Assembly (NCBI GenBank): GCA_001692895.1 | Contig: KV748247.1 | Span: forward strand, 248,001-312,000 | DNA length: 64,000 bases | Direction of reading: 5' to 3' | From: Cenococcum geophilum 1.58 | Lineage: Eukaryota > Ascomycota > Dothideomycetes > Gloniales > Gloniaceae | Shown: in pieces, positions 34,601 to 47,543 of the stretch | Layout: every line of letters begins with the position of its first letter | How positions within the stretch are numbered: the stretch's first letter is position 1 | Made by a program: the position numbers and the translations under genes | Notes under the pieces: model-generated | Databases searched by the model: none | Seen by the model: only the letters and a program-made list of their open reading frames with translations | Told to the model about the DNA's origin: nothing

Positions 34601-37600
34601 AGGTATTATCCTTAAATTCCTTTAAGGGTTTAAGGCTCTACTACTAGCTCCCTTTAGTCCTATAAGCCTCTACTTTTCCTAACTATTAGCTGCTTAATCC
34701 TATTACATTTAGCTTACTCTTTAGCCAATGCCTAGTTTACTTCTTATCTTTAATATACTATAAACACGTATTCTCTAGGCATTTCCACTACTATTATTTG
34801 TCTAAGCATTCTTCCGTAAGGAATCTTTCTAATTAAAGTATTAAATTTCCTTCCTTTTAGGCTTCTACTAGATGCCATCTATATATATATTTAGCATTCC
34901 TATATTATTACTTATCTATTATCCAATATATCCTTATAGGGTATTTCTAATTTTTTTCCTTTAGATTCTTATACATCTTATATATATTATCTACGTATAC
35001 AATCTATAATAGCGTATAGTGTACTAGGTGCTTAGGGTTAACTCTTAACTTATCTTTATTTTTAAGTTTAAACCTTTATTATGCTAATCTAAACGTTATA
35101 ACTTTATTTATAGATACTAAGATACATCTCTTACTTCTCTAGTCCTCTAATTATTCCTCTAGATCCTTTAACGTTATAATTAAGGCTCCTTTAATATACG
35201 TTATAGCCTTCTCTATAATTAGGTAGTCCTAAATAACTTATTTATCTAACCACATATAGAAATCTTCCCACTTATTATTATGTTGTTGCCTATACTACTT
35301 TTAGTATAGCTGCTAGAGTGTATACGGCTTATCCGTAAGGAAGTATCTTCTTATTACTACGTTATAACAGCCCTTTATATATCGTTTCTTAAATCTAGTA
35401 GGGATCCCTAGATCCTCTTCATCTTCCAGTTTAGTAAGCCACTTAGCTCTTAGTATGCCTGCCCTAGGCCTATTAGTAATTCTTTGTACTAGTACTCTAT
35501 CCTTTATATATCCTAATATACTAAATCTCTTATCTAGTTTCTGTTCTTACTATACAATAATTCTTTATCTAAATTCTTCTATAGTTTCTTTTAGTTTGCG
35601 TCTTACGCTTAAACCCTTAAAGTCTTCTTACTTCTTAATCTTAGTATTAACATTTTAATCTTTAGGCCAAATACTACGTTCTTCTAGTAAATCCTCTAGG
35701 TTTATATATCTATCTCCCAGTCTAATTACTATTTATGCTATAGATTCTCTAACCTATAAAGAAGCCTCTTGCCTCCTATTTATAGGTATCCTTATTTATA
35801 CTCCAAATTCTTAACCCTTTTAAATTCTTAATCTTAAGCTTGCTTCTATCTTAAGCTTTACTTTAGCCTTAGTCTAACTAAGCTTACTTAGTATTCTTAT
35901 CTCATCTTAAGAGTCTTAAATCTCACTTATCTCGTCTTAAGAGTCTTATGCTTTTAGGAAACTTCGTCCTAAGCTTATTTATATATTACTAAACTAAGCC
36001 ATTACTCTACTCTATCGGTTATCGTCTGTTATAAGTCCTTAAGCCTACCTTATCTTATCTTAAGAATCTAGGTTATCTCTTATCTTGTCTTAAAAGTCTT
36101 AAGTTTTTAGCCTTTTGCCTTTATTAAGTGCCGAAGTAGTTTGCTATCCTACTTCTCTTACGTCTCGCAAAGCGATAGATATCGTATCTAGTAGGGTCTT
36201 AATCCCTACTAATGTTCCCTATTCTATAGTAGAATTATCCTCTACCTCTAATATAATATCTCTAAGGTCTACTTATTCCTAGTAAACGGCTTTTATTACC
36301 TTATCGTCTTAAAATATTTCGCCTATATTAAAATTATTGTCCTTAATATCTAATCTACGAACTGGTTTGTTAGTTCCTCTATATCCTATAGGTTATAGCT
36401 CTTATAGCTAGTAGCTTATGCCATACTTAGCGTCCTTATAAATTTGGTATGCGTTATTATAACAAAACATAAAACTTCTAATTAAACATTCTTTTATTCC
36501 TCGTAGTATATTATCGTCCCTCTATATATATATATCGTCTACTAACCTTATCCCTTTTACTGCGTAGTAACTCTAACCACTTTTATAGTCTCTAACGTAA
36601 TAACCCTATTTTCCGCAATTTATATAAGCCCCTTCTTTAAACCATTTTTCTTGCTATAGAGTCCGCCTAAACGTCTTCTACTATTAAAATCCCTAGTTCG
36701 GCCTCTACTCCTTAAACCTTTAATTACTTAATCCTTATCCACTAGGTTTCCATAATTTCTTATTTTATTTCTTAGATTCTTTAATACCACTTAGGTCTAT
36801 TAGCTCTACGCCATACTATAGTTTTTAACTTAGCTTTTATTATTGCGTGCTCTGCGCCTTATATAACTATAGAACTTAGTCCTAGCCTCTCTTAGCCTAT
36901 TCCCTTTAGTAGATCTAATTATTAATCTTAATTACTTAATCTATTAATTCCCGTAGGGTGTCCGCATCTTCTATTAAAATAATTACGTCCTAGACTTTAG
37001 CCTTAAGTCCTTACTTATACTATGCCATAAGCGCCCTATTATTCTACTCTACTTATATTACTAACGTCTAGAACTATATTATATACTTAATTGCTAAAGT
37101 TTATTACGTAATGTTTTAGAGTTTTCTTTTTGCTATAGTTGTTAATTCTAGGTCTCTAAATATCTATATAAGTCGCTCTGTAAACCCTTCCTAGCTTAAG
37201 AATATAAACCATATATCTTAATTAGTGGTTGTTATACTATTCGCTTATATCTCTATAAGGTAAGGCTTAAATTACTTAAGTACCCTTCCTAATAGGAATA
37301 GTCCCGCATACGCTATTTGATCCATAGGCGTTAGTAGCTTACCCCCTTCTTACATAACCTTAAAGTATATTTGCGTAAGAAATCCTTTAAGTCTTAACTT
37401 CTCCCCCAAATACCTTTTAATTAATAGTAGCTTAATCTTTACTACTCCAATCCCATTAATCCTATTTTCCAACGTTATATTATTTTCTGTTAGCTAGTTA
37501 ACTATCTCTTATAGTTGTTTAACCGTTACTAGTTACTATAAGTTAGTGTCTACTATACTAGTATCGTTACCTAATCTTAAAGTAATTGCCGCCGTTAATA

Positions 37601-37628
37601 GCGTTATAGCTAGTGCTTTTAGTGGCAT
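31640..37628 (-). pseudogene. Family C gag-pol pseudogene
   Basis: The gag start codon is at 37626-37628 (MPLKALAITLL). The zinc knuckle near 36590-36645 retains one Cys (INCGK) while other ligands are Tyr. The protease active site near 34546-34557 is intact (ALIDSG). RT spans about 33300-34000 with its YLDD box read as YLND at 33586-33597. RNase H is at about 32650-33250. Integrase is at about 31650-32560; its zinc-binding part is near 32400-32470, and catalytic Asp residues are still present in ILWDF and IISDRD near 32120-32340. Numerous TAA/TAG codons make it non-functional. Plus-strand open frames such as 35455-35658 are shadows. Confidence 0.88.
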
Positions 37629-37669
37629 ATTATTCGACTTTATTAATACCGTAACCTTAGTAGTAAATA

Positions 37670-38089
37670 TATAACAAAGCCTTATAGTAGAAACTACGGT
37701 AGACTTATTAATAGGCTGGGTATATAGGTAAACAAAAAGTTAACAATATAATAATAACTAGTGGAGTGGTTACCTAATAGATTAACTCTAATTATATTCT
37801 AAGATTTACTACAAAGGAAAGAACTATCTAGGTAGGGACTATGGTCCTTTAAATATATAACCGTACTTCTAAGAAATCCCCTTTATACGTAAGGTACGTA
37901 TTATACGTATTATACGTACGTTCCCTTTATATACTGTGTATACTACGTACAACATTATATAACCTTAGTTACCGTTCCTTATTACATAGCTCTACTGGCT
38001 CCATTCTGGACCGTGCCTAAATTAACTAACTAGCTTCTTCTAACTCTTCTCCAAGTAGTCGTAACATTGTACTTAAAGCGTTCGTAATA
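37670..38089 (-). repeat. Family C 5' LTR (420 bp)
   Basis: It equals the 30158-30577 LTR in length and order, begins TATAACAAAG and ends TTCGTAATA on the plus strand. On the minus strand it is followed by a short leader of about 40 bp and the gag ATG. Confidence 0.93.
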
Positions 38090-38726
38090 ACTAAGCCCTA
38101 GATTCCTTAAATAATATACTTTTTCTAGAGTCTTAATACTAAGCTTATAGCTTTATTATGTCCTTATATTATTCCTTTATAAAATTCTTTAATAAATTCT
38201 TTTGCTATGCTCCTTAGTATATACGTTACTTCTTAGTTTTTATACTGCTTTAAGTCTAGGTCCTTATTCTATACTTCTTAAATCCTTTATAACTATATAC
38301 TCTCTAGTACCTTATAGGTCTATTTTTTTTAAGTTATTATAATCTTTAAGTAATTATATCTAATTAGTTTGTCTTTATCTTTTCGTAACATTACCCCTAA
38401 TAGCTTTTTATTATTTTATAATTTAGCTTTTCTACTTAGCGCATCCGCTCTTATATTTTCTGTATCCTTAGTATATTAAATCTTAAAATAGTATTTTATA
38501 AGCATTTCCGCCTAGCCAACTTGTCTATAATTAAGTTCTTTTATTATTAGGAACCCTTATTAGGTTCTTATAATCTATTTTAACTATAAATAGTTTATTT
38601 ATACCTTATAAAAATACTCTTTATTCCTTTAGTGCTATAATAATATCTAATAACTCCTTATTATAGATATTATAGTTTAGTTTTAGTAGTATTATCTTTT
38701 ACCTATAGTATATTACTAGGTAATAT

Positions 38727-39077
38727 TGTTATGGAATATCCCTATAATACCTTATACACATCCACCTATTTCTACTAACTTAATAACTAAAGACCGACTA
38801 CGAGATAGTATTCTAATAGCAATCTGCTGTATTCTGCTATATTCCGCTAAGTTTTACTAAATCCTACTAAGTTCTGCTAGGACCACTACCTAAATCCTAT
38901 TCTACTTTATATACGTATTAACTAAGCAACTAAGCTAATAATATATACCCTTTCTTCCTATTTTTTTTTACCTTCTTTTCTTATATAACGTCTTAACTTT
39001 ATTATATAGTTTATATATATAGCTTAATAGCGTCTATTCCGCTATATATTATCGCTATTTATACTTACTCTATAATA
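38727..39077 (+). repeat. Family B 5' LTR (351 bp)
   Basis: It starts TGTTATGG and ends CTATAATA, and matches the 371-bp LTRs at 40867 and 46449 with small deletions. It includes a tract of repeated CTGC/CTAC motifs (TTCTGCTATATTCCGCTAAG-like) in which CTAC variants mark RIP. Confidence 0.9.
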
Positions 39078-39480
39078 CTATATTATGTTAAATCTATACC
39101 TTATACCGCTCCGCTCCGCTCTGCCTAGCATATAAAATAACTTAAAAGCCCCAATATCTATAACTAACTTATATAATATATTTACTAAGCAAATAAAGAG
39201 CCTATAAAAGGCCTTTATAGACGCCCTATCTTAACAAGAGGCCTAATACTAAGAAACAATTAGATCTCTAAGAAAAGAAATTAAAGAGATCTAATATAGC
39301 CTACTATCTGCTATACTATCGCCGCTATCTATCCCTACTAGTATTAACCTATAAGTACTAAATAGAAGAAACGTATCTAGGGCTAGTTCCTTAACTCTAA
39401 ATTTGCCAGCCAGTGCCCCTATGGGGAAGTTAACTAAATATCTCCCTAATCCTCCCACCTATTTAGGCAAAAGGAGTAAA
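39078..39480 (+). pseudogene. Family B leader and gag N-terminus
   Basis: After the LTR comes a leader containing GCTCCGCTCCGCTCTGCC near 39107. A gag-like frame begins around 39180 and is continued after the A2 insertion at 52861. The 5-bp duplicated site GTAAA is at 39476-39480. Confidence 0.7.
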
Positions 39481-39672
39481 TATTACGGCACTGTAACGCG
39501 TAACCTGGATAGGGAGCCTAGTTAGGGGTTTGGCTAAGGACTTAGCGTTATAACGCATATATGTTACGCCTCTACCTCCTATATATACCTCTCCTCTTCT
39601 CCTTAGCTTAGTATCTTTGTAATACAGCATTCTATAAGCTTTAGTTTAGAGGCATTTATACAAGCTATAATA
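39481..39672 (+). repeat. Family A2 5' LTR (192 bp)
   Basis: It pairs with 52664-52855 at the same length. It contains GTAACGCG near its start and a later copy of the same motif as GTTATAACGC. It shares its last roughly 85 bp with the family A1 LTR. Confidence 0.93.
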
Positions 39673-39849
39673 TTATACTAAGCTCACCCTATATTGCCTG
39701 GGAAGGCCTTAATAATATCCTACCCTAAAAGAAACTTTATTTATAACGACGCGTTAATACGCTATACTTAGACACTAAAACAACTCTATATTACCTAGGA
39801 AGGCCTAGATAATATCCTACCTTATAAGCTAGATAGGACTAAACCTATA

Positions 39850-40866
39850 CCTCTAAAATTAAAACTAAAGCGTATAATACTGACGAACCCTAGGAAGCTA
39901 ACGATAGTACCTAAAGCTAGCTTATTTAAGAGAGTTACCTCTACCGAAAAGGAACCTAAGATCTAATTAGGATCAGAAATTAAAGATAATAATAACGTTG
40001 TAGGTATACGCGAGTAGATTCGCGCCCTTGTAGCTAACTAGGAAGCTAATTGTTTAAAGGTAAGAAATATATAAAAGACTCTATAAGAGATCCTAGAAAG
40101 CCTTACGGCCCTATAAAATAACCTAGCTTCCCCTTTCTAAAGCCTTAGCCGACCTATTTACTCTATTAAATATAATATACTTAGGAGTACGGATACAATA
40201 ATAAAGTAATTAAAGTCCGTTAAGCTCCTTAACCCCCTACTACTATTTAACGGAATAGACCCTACCTTTAAGAATTAGAGGATTTAAGTATAAGGAAAGC
40301 TCCGTGTTAACTATAACTATTTCCTTTTTAAAGAAGCTAAAATGCTCTACCTTTTTAGTTAAACCACTAGGGACGCCTAACGGCATCTTTAAGCTAAGTT
40401 TAAGGACAAGTCCTCTATCTAATTTATATCTATTAACGAGATAATATAGCATCTAGCTACTATTTATATTAACCTAAATAAAGTATAGGATACCTAGTAT
40501 AACTATAATCGCCTAATAATAAAACTGAACTAACCCTTTACCAAATTCTAAACTTAATTTCTATACCTTATAGAAGAAGGCTAAGTCCCCCTTAAAAATT
40601 ATCAATTAGACCTATATAATAAACTAATAATTAGGCTGCAAGAGAAGATTATAGTAACCTTAGATAACCTACCAAACTCTAAAAGACTCGCGGCTTATTA
40701 CTTATTATTAGATTTAGAACTAAAGCGAATTAATGCTTACCCTAATTGGTAGAAGCGACCCTAGAACCCGTTAACTACACCTATAAGAGCTAAAGTAGGA
40801 AGATAAGCTATAGCGGTCCCTACTCTAAAAGCGGTCACTATTATATATCTATAAGCCTCGCCTAAC
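39850..40866 (+). pseudogene. Family A2 gag, first part
   Basis: A gag frame includes LLFNGIDPTFKN-like sequence near 40245-40280, then FLFKEAKML near 40320 and FISINEIIQH near 40425-40455, a typical fungal Gypsy capsid region. It is broken at 40866 by the family B insertion and continues at 46825. A minus-strand frame at 40243-40452 is a shadow. Near the 5' end two similar 60-bp stretches containing CCTGGGAAGGCC or CCTAGGAAGGCC (39695 and 39790) form a short duplication. Confidence 0.75.
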
Positions 40867-41237
40867 TGTTACGGGATACCCTCATAACACCTTATACACG
40901 TTTACCTATTTTCACCAACTTAGCAATTACAGACTAACCGTAAAATAGCAATTTAACGGCAATTTAATGGCAATCTAACGGCAATCTACGGCATTCTGCT
41001 ATATTCTGCTAAGTTCTACTAAATTCTGCTAAGTTCTGCTAGGACTACGACCTAAACCCTATTCTGCCCTATGTATATATTAACTAAGCAACTAAGTTAA
41101 CGATATATACCCTTTCTTCCCGTTTTCCTACCTTCTTTCCTTACGTAATGTCTTAACCTCCTTATACAGTTTATATACATAGCTTAATAATATCTACCTT
41201 GCTATATATTATCGTCGCTTATACTTACTCCGTAATA
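40867..41237 (+). repeat. Family B 5' LTR (371 bp)
   Basis: It begins TGTTACGGG and ends CGTAATA. The middle has three or four near-copies of AATCTAACGGC/AATTTAATGGC and then CTGCTA/CTACTA motifs. Confidence 0.95.
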
Positions 41238-41289
41238 CTACGTTACGTTAACTTTATATACTACCTCCGAAATACAGAATAACCCTAAA

Positions 41290-42300
41290 GCCCCCGTGAC
41301 GGCCGCCGGTATTATATTCGTACTCCGAGAACAATTAGTAAAAATACAAAAGTCATTTATAAACGCCCTTATATAAAACTAAGCTACTTTAAATTAATAA
41401 TAAGCCGAATAAGAAGCATAATATTAGCAATTAATTGAGGACATCTAAGACGAAATCCGTATACTTAAGATGCCTATATTAGGACCTTAAGACCAAACAC
41501 TATCTTTAGAGATAAATACGCGGAACGTGAGCCCCGAACCTATAGCAACTATCCACCTTAAACTAACTACTATACTAAAACAATCCAAACAACTACTAAA
41601 TCCCCCGGTATTTACTAGTAAACGATAAAAACTCTAATTATTTTTAAGCTAGCTTAAAAATAAGCTAACTGGTAACGCTAACCGTTACCTAACCAAAGCT
41701 AACCAACTCTGTTATGCCTTAAGTTGACTAGGAGGAAAGGCAGCTAACCTTATTAAACCTCTTTAGCTAACCTTAGTATAAAGCCTAGTTGTACTTCTTA
41801 AAGCCTTATATAGTAACCTAAACCGCTAAGCTACTACCTAAAGAAAGATAAACTATATAGCTTAAGGAACAAAAAGTTTCCTAGTATACTTTTCTAAATT
41901 TAACTGTTACGTAAGAGAAATAGGCTGGAACGACTCTGTACTAATTAATAGCCTTATTAAGTCTTTAAGCCCTAAACTAAAAACCTCCCTAATAGGCGTA
42001 GACCTACTAGGAGCCCTTAATGCCTACGTAAATGTTATTAATAAACGGTATAATAATATACTACGCCTAATACCAAAGTCCGCCCCCTAATATAATACCG
42101 TAACCCTATAAACGTCCACTAAGTTATTATCTTAGCCTAAGCACCCTAACGCTATGGATATTAATACTAGAACCCTAAAGTACGCCCCACTAGGGTCCCC
42201 TAAACGAGAAAGATATATTAAGCTAGGCCTTTGCTTTAAGTGCGGAAGTAAGAACTATATCTTAAAATACTGTCTTATCCCCTTACCTACGCCCTAAAGC
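41290..42300 (+). pseudogene. Family B gag with zinc knuckle
   Basis: The frame includes SNPLLRSLKPKLKTSLIGV-like capsid sequence near 41950-42000. The zinc knuckle at 42232-42273 reads CFKCGSKNYILKYC: all three Cys remain while the His is Tyr (CAT to TAT). Stops at Gln codons interrupt it. Its counterpart in the split family B copy (about 53630-53680) has more Tyr replacements. It would be the nucleocapsid/capsid precursor. Confidence 0.8.
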
Positions 42301-42599
42301 GATTTATAAACGGCTAATACTAGTAACTATTTACCGTATTAATCTTCTAGTTACCACCTCCGATTCTTACCTGGTTTTAGCCCCATATCTAATAAGCACT
42401 ACTTATAAGGGCGAAGCTACAACTGACGTTCTATAGGAACCCCTTCCCGCTTATTACTAAAAGGTATATTTTAGAGTTAAGTTGCTCTCCGAGACGGCTC
42501 TGCCTTAGGATCTCATTAAATGCTTTAGATGTTATAAACTCTAACTCTTAGGATTATAGCATAACCGTTAACTGTTATCTTTAGTAGAATGGTTAATAG

Positions 42600-45500
42600 G
42601 CTAACGCTTAAATCCTAATTAATATAGGAGCTAGCGGTATAGGATTTATTAATAAGATCTTCGTATAAGATAATGGTTTTACCCTAACCCCCCTCGACCG
42701 GCATATTAATGTATTTAAATTTAATGGCAAATACACCGTCTTAGGCCGTATCACCTATATAGTAGCCCTAAGACTCTAATACCTAAACTATAAAGAACTA
42801 ATTAAGCTTTTTATTACTACCCTAGGTTACCTAGTAATCCTTAGATAGCCCTGGATAAAGCTATATAAGGTAACTATTAATTGGGACAACCTTAAGCTTT
42901 TATTTACCGCCTCCTATTATAAGCAGAAGTGCCTTACTACTTGCTACTTAGACCTAGAACTAAAATTTAAAAAATCTACTAGGATCTACTAGTCTAAAAT
43001 TTCTACGACTGTCTACCCTATACCTAAGGAATCTACTAGATTCTACTAACCTAGGAATTCTACCAAATTCTACTGATATAAGAATTCCACCGACATCTAC
43101 TAAGGATCCGAAAACTCTACTGAATTCCATAAGCTATTATTAAGCACTGCACCGCCCTAAGCCAAGTAGAAGCTTAAGCTTAATACGCGAAAATACTAGA
43201 AGGACTGGTATTCTACAATAAAAAGGATTCTTAAAGAACCCGAACCTAAATCTAACACTAACTCCGTACCTAATACTAAACCTAAACCTAAATAAGAAAC
43301 TATAGATAATCCGAGCGAGCTCGGCACCCTAGATATCCGCATAATTAGAGCTACTCCGTTAGTATAACTTACTAAAAAACCTAAATATACAATCTTCGCT
43401 ATCACTATAGCTAATATTAAGAAGGCCTTAGCACCGAAGAAGCACACCGACCCTGCTATAAAGGTACTAGTAGAGTACTATAACCGCTTAAAGGCATTCT
43501 TATAGAAGGAAGCCAATAAGCTACCAAAATACCAATTATACGACTATAAGATTGTACTTAAAGACGGAAAGCAGCCTGGATTTAGACCCCTATACGGGAT
43601 ATCCTAAAACAAACTCTAAGTGCTATAGAAGTATTTAGATAAGAACCTAAATAAAGGATTTATTAGAGCAAGCTCGTCGCCTATAGCCGTACTAGTGATC
43701 TTCGTTAAAAAACCCGGCGGCGGTCTACACTTCTATATAGACTACTAAGCTCTTAACGCCGTTACCGTTAAGAACTAATATCCAATCCCGTTGATATAGG
43801 AGACACTAAACCGACTAAGTAAGGCTCGCTACTATACAAAGCTTAATATTATCTCTGCATTTAACCGCCTCCATATAGTAAAAGGAGATAAATGGCTTAC
43901 TGCATTCCGTACTCGGTATGGATTATTTAAATATTTAGTAACGCTATTCGGCCTTATAAATGCCCTAAGCTTATTCTAACATTATATAAACAACACCCTG
44001 CGTCCCTACCTAGATATCTTCTATACTGCTTATATCGACGATATCCTAATATATAGTAATAACCTAACCAAATATTAGAAACACGTTAACCTTATCCTAT
44101 AAGCCCTACACGGAGCTAGTCTACAATTAGATATAGATAAATGCGAGTTTTATATAACGGAAGTCCTATACCTAAGACTCTTTATTTTTATAAACGATAT
44201 ACAAATAGACCTAAAGAAAGTTAAAGTAATTATAAACTGGTAGGAACCTAAGAACGTTAAGAATGTAAGAGCCTTTATAGGATTTGCCAATTTCTACTAA
44301 CGGTTTATTAATAACTTCTTCGCCCTAGTTTTACCCCTTATTGCTCTAACCTAAAAGGATAAGACCTTTATCTTTAATAAATAATATAAGAAGGCCTTTA
44401 CTTATCTAAAGGTTATATTTACTACTATACCTATACTCTAACACTTTAACCTAGAGTAAATAAGTATTATAGAAGCCAACTTATCCGATTACGTTACTAG
44501 AGGCATTCTGTCTTAATATAACGAAGAAGGAGTATTATACCCTATAGCATACTTCTTAAAGCAACTAAGCCCTGCTAAATATAATTACGAGATCTATAAT
44601 AAAGAATTGCTAGCTATTATTAGATGCTTTAAGTAATGGCAACCTAAACTAGAAGGCGCTGGATTTCCGATTAAGGTCCTTAGCGACTATAAGAACCTAT
44701 AGTACTTCACAACCACAAAACAGTTAAGTTATTATTAGGCTCGCTAGTTAGAATATCTATTACGCTTCCGATTCTTAATTACGTATCGCCTAGGCATTTA
44801 AGGTTAGAAGCCTAATGCCCTAACCTAACACTTGCAAGACGCGCCAGCCCTAAAAAAAGCGCGCTCTTACCGAAATTAGACCCTACTTCACCCCAAACTA
44901 TTTAACCCTCCTACTAAAGATCTTATAGTACACGTCCTTAAAATAACTAATTGATTAATTAAATAGATTATAGTTAACGAATACCTAAATAATAAGTTTA
45001 TCTAAGAGATGCTTAAACTAATATAAAATGGCATTAGACGCTTTAGAAAGATTTCTCTAAGTAAATATAAAACCTATAGAAACCGCCTATATTACTAGAA
45101 CCGTCTAATTATCCCTAATTACGATAAGCTTAAGCTTAAGCACCTTAAACACGTACACAATTTACCAGTAGCCGGCCACCTAGGCTAAGAAAAAACCCTA
45201 GAACTGCTCTAACGAGAATATTATTAGCCGAATATATATAATATAACACGAAGGTATATCTCTAGCTGCTATATCTGCTAACGAGCTAAAGCTTTATATA
45301 AGACGTACAACGGCCTTCTAAAGCCACTACCTGCTCCGGACCGAAGATAGAAGGACATCTTAATTAACTTTGTTATTGATCTCCCCATAAGTAAAGGCTG
45401 TATAAATATTATAGTAGTTGTAAACTAACTATCTAAAATAAGACACTTAATCGCCTGCCGTCGCCTAGCTGTTCCTAGATTACGTATAGAAACTCTATAG

Positions 45501-46435
45501 ACTCCTTAAAACAATTATCTCTAATAAAGGCAGCCAGTTTATCTCTATATTTTAGGAAAAACTAACTACCTAACTCCGCATTAAAGCACTATTATTTATA
45601 GCATACTACCCGGAAACGGATGGTTAAACGGAACGTATAAATACTATAATGGAGTAGTATATTTGGATATATACGTTATACTTATAAAATAACTAGATTA
45701 ACTGGCTTATATTTACCAAGTTTACGGCAAATAATTCCGTTTTAGAAACCATAAAGGTCTCCCCGTTTCTGGCTAACTACGGCTAGTATCTATAAATGGG
45801 GTTTAAACCCTTTAGTAACGTTCCTCGCCCCGCTTATTAAGCCTTATAAGTTGCAGAAGTAAATTAATTTATAGAAAAGATGGAGGAACTATAATAGTTC
45901 CTTACTAACGAAATAATATGGGCCCAATCTGTCTATAAAGCCGCAGCGAATAAGAAATAAACCCTAGCACCGGCCTACTAAATTAGTAACTTTATCTAGC
46001 TAGATATAAGAAACCTAAACACGAAATAACCTGCTAAGAAACTTAATTAGAAGAACGCTGGCCCTTATAAGGTCGAGAAGGTCGTCTCCTCTTACTCCTA
46101 CCGATTAGAGCTCCCTAATACGGTTAAAATCCACCCCGTATTCTATACGTCAGTCCTCCGTCCTGCTACCCCCATATAAGACGCCCTGCCTAGACAGATA
46201 TAGGACCCTCCTCTACTAGTTAAAGTGGATGGTGAGAATAAGTACTTTATTAAAAGAATTAATAATATTAAGTATAATAAACGGAAACGCTAATATATAT
46301 ATCTTACGAAATAGAGAGGCTTTACTAAGTCCTTATAGGAACCCGTTAACTTTATAGGACTTATATAAGCCGTAGAAGACTTTTACAAACTTTACCTAGA
46401 ACTACCACAGCTCTATCTCGCAGAAGCTTGAGTTT
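42600..46435 (+). pseudogene. Family B pol pseudogene
   Basis: The protease site near 42617-42650 reads NIGASGIGFI, Asn replacing the catalytic Asp. A low-complexity linker rich in Ser/Thr-Lys triplets (STKSTRIY-like) spans about 42960-43140. RT covers about 43560-44330 with an intact YIDDILIY box near 44027-44053. RNase H is at about 44340-44850. Integrase is at about 44930-46180: FVIDLP carries the first Asp, LISNKG has Asn for the second, and the TDG-TERIN block carries the Glu next to a stop. The tail near 46210-46400 resembles a decayed chromodomain. Many stops are present. The minus-strand frame 43196-43447 is a shadow. Confidence 0.88.
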
Positions 46436-46445
46436 AAAGGGGGGG
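46436..46445 (+). promoter_or_regulatory. Family B polypurine tract
   Basis: AAAGGGGGGG three bases before the 3' LTR, the plus-strand primer site. Confidence 0.85.
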
Positions 46446-46448
46446 TAC

Positions 46449-46819
46449 TATTATAGGATACCCTTGTGACACCTTATATACGTCTACCTATTTCTACCAA
46501 CTTAGCAATTAGAGACTAACTGTAAAATAGCAATTTAATGGCAATCTAATGGCAATCTAACGGTAATCTATGGCATTCTGCTATATTCTGCCAAGTTCTA
46601 CTAAATTCTGCTAAGTTCTGCTAGGACTATAACCTGAACCCTATTCTGCCCTATGTATATATTAACTAAGTAACTAAGTTAACGATATATGCCCTTTCTT
46701 CCCGTTTTCCTACCTTCTTTCCTTACGCAACGTCTTGACCTCCTTATACAGTTTATGTATATAGCTTAATAATATCTACCTTGCTATATATTATCGTCGC
46801 TTATACTTACTCTATGACA
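46449..46819 (+). repeat. Family B 3' LTR (371 bp)
   Basis: It equals the 5' LTR in length. Terminal bases changed from TGTTAC to TATTAT and from GTAATA to ATGACA-type endings. Differences are chiefly transitions. Confidence 0.95.
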
Positions 46820-46824
46820 CTAAC

Positions 46825-47543
46825 CTACTACGTACTACGCCCTTAACTAGCAATCGCCGTAATACCCTAATCGACCCTACTACGGTTATATACTATAACT
46901 ACAATAAGAATAGTTACTTTGCCTTATCTTGCCTAGAGCTAAAGGATATAGGCTATATTAAGGAGATAGAGGAAGGAAAGACGTCTAATAAGTTAGGAAA
47001 AGAAGAACCTTAGGGAAAAACTCCCCCCTAGGGTACTCTATTAATCTTAAAGAGATTAATTTAAGTTAATTAATAGGTGGAAAATACTTTACGGTTCTAT
47101 ATATAGTATTTTAAAATGGATATAGTGTTAATATAACCGCCCTTATTAACACTAAAGCAAATAGCTTTGCCTTTATAAATACTGCCTATATAAATAACGT
47201 TGCTAAGTTTCTAAATATAAAAGCTACTAGACTAGAGAAGCCTATCTAAGTAAGAGGATATAACGGTTAGGCTAGTAAGCCGGTTACCTACGTTCTAAAG
47301 TTATATATTGCTCTTAACGGATAACGCTAGTACGGTATCCCCTTTTATATCTTAGACCTAGGGTCCTATAATATAATCCTTAGCCGAAAATAGATATCCT
47401 ATTTTAATATTTGGCTAAATATATAATAAAGATAATTTGTCTAGCTGGAGGATAGACCGAAATTACCTTCCTTTATTAGGGAAATCCGAACTAACCGCAA
47501 GACACTAGCCGTAAGGGCTAACTTTACCTATTAGTAGGATGTT
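46825..47543 (+). pseudogene. Family A2 gag end and protease
   Basis: The gag frame resumes after the family B insertion. Its zinc knuckle at 46891-46932 has Tyr, Tyr and Tyr for the first three ligands (Cys, Cys, His) and keeps the last Cys. The protease C-terminal part at 47366-47415 reads LDLGS-NIILSRK, the LDLGPYDIILG-type block that precedes the Gypsy protease end. The frame is broken at about 47543 by the composite retroposon and resumes at 48873. Confidence 0.75.

Larger units (their letters stand above)
30158..38089 (-). mobile_element. Complete Ty3/Gypsy family C element (7.9 kb)
   Basis: Two 420-bp LTRs (30158-30577 and 37670-38089) bound the element. The 5-bp target duplication ACTAA is at 30153-30157 and 38090-38094. 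On the minus strand the order is 5' LTR, gag, protease, RT, RNase H, integrase, then a 1.1-kb segment holding a frame on the opposite strand, polypurine tract and 3' LTR. It inserted into an older member of its own family. The LTRs differ mainly by transitions, as expected after RIP. Confidence 0.95.
29350..38726 (-). mobile_element. Ty3/Gypsy family C fragment split by a nested copy
   Basis: Minus-strand integrase sequence at 29350-30157 continues into integrase/RNase H at 38095-38726 once the complete family C element between them is removed. The same continuous order is seen at 57060-57160, where TTACTAAGCCCTAAATTC is uninterrupted. The left end abuts the Copia gag and the right end is cut by the family B LTR at 38727. 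Neither LTR of this fragment is present. Confidence 0.85.
40867..46819 (+). mobile_element. Complete Ty3/Gypsy family B element (5.95 kb)
   Basis: Two 371-bp LTRs (40867-41237 and 46449-46819) and the target duplication CTAAC (40862-40866 and 46820-46824) define it exactly. Between them lie gag with a zinc knuckle, protease, RT, RNase H, integrase and a chromodomain-like tail. It sits in the gag of family A2. Its 5' LTR keeps TGTTACGG while the 3' LTR reads TATTATAGG. Confidence 0.96.

Noticed and set aside
40243-40452. 69-codon minus frame in A2 gag, and similar minus frames at 43196-43447 and 27225-27425
   Set aside because: All are antisense to better supported coding frames.
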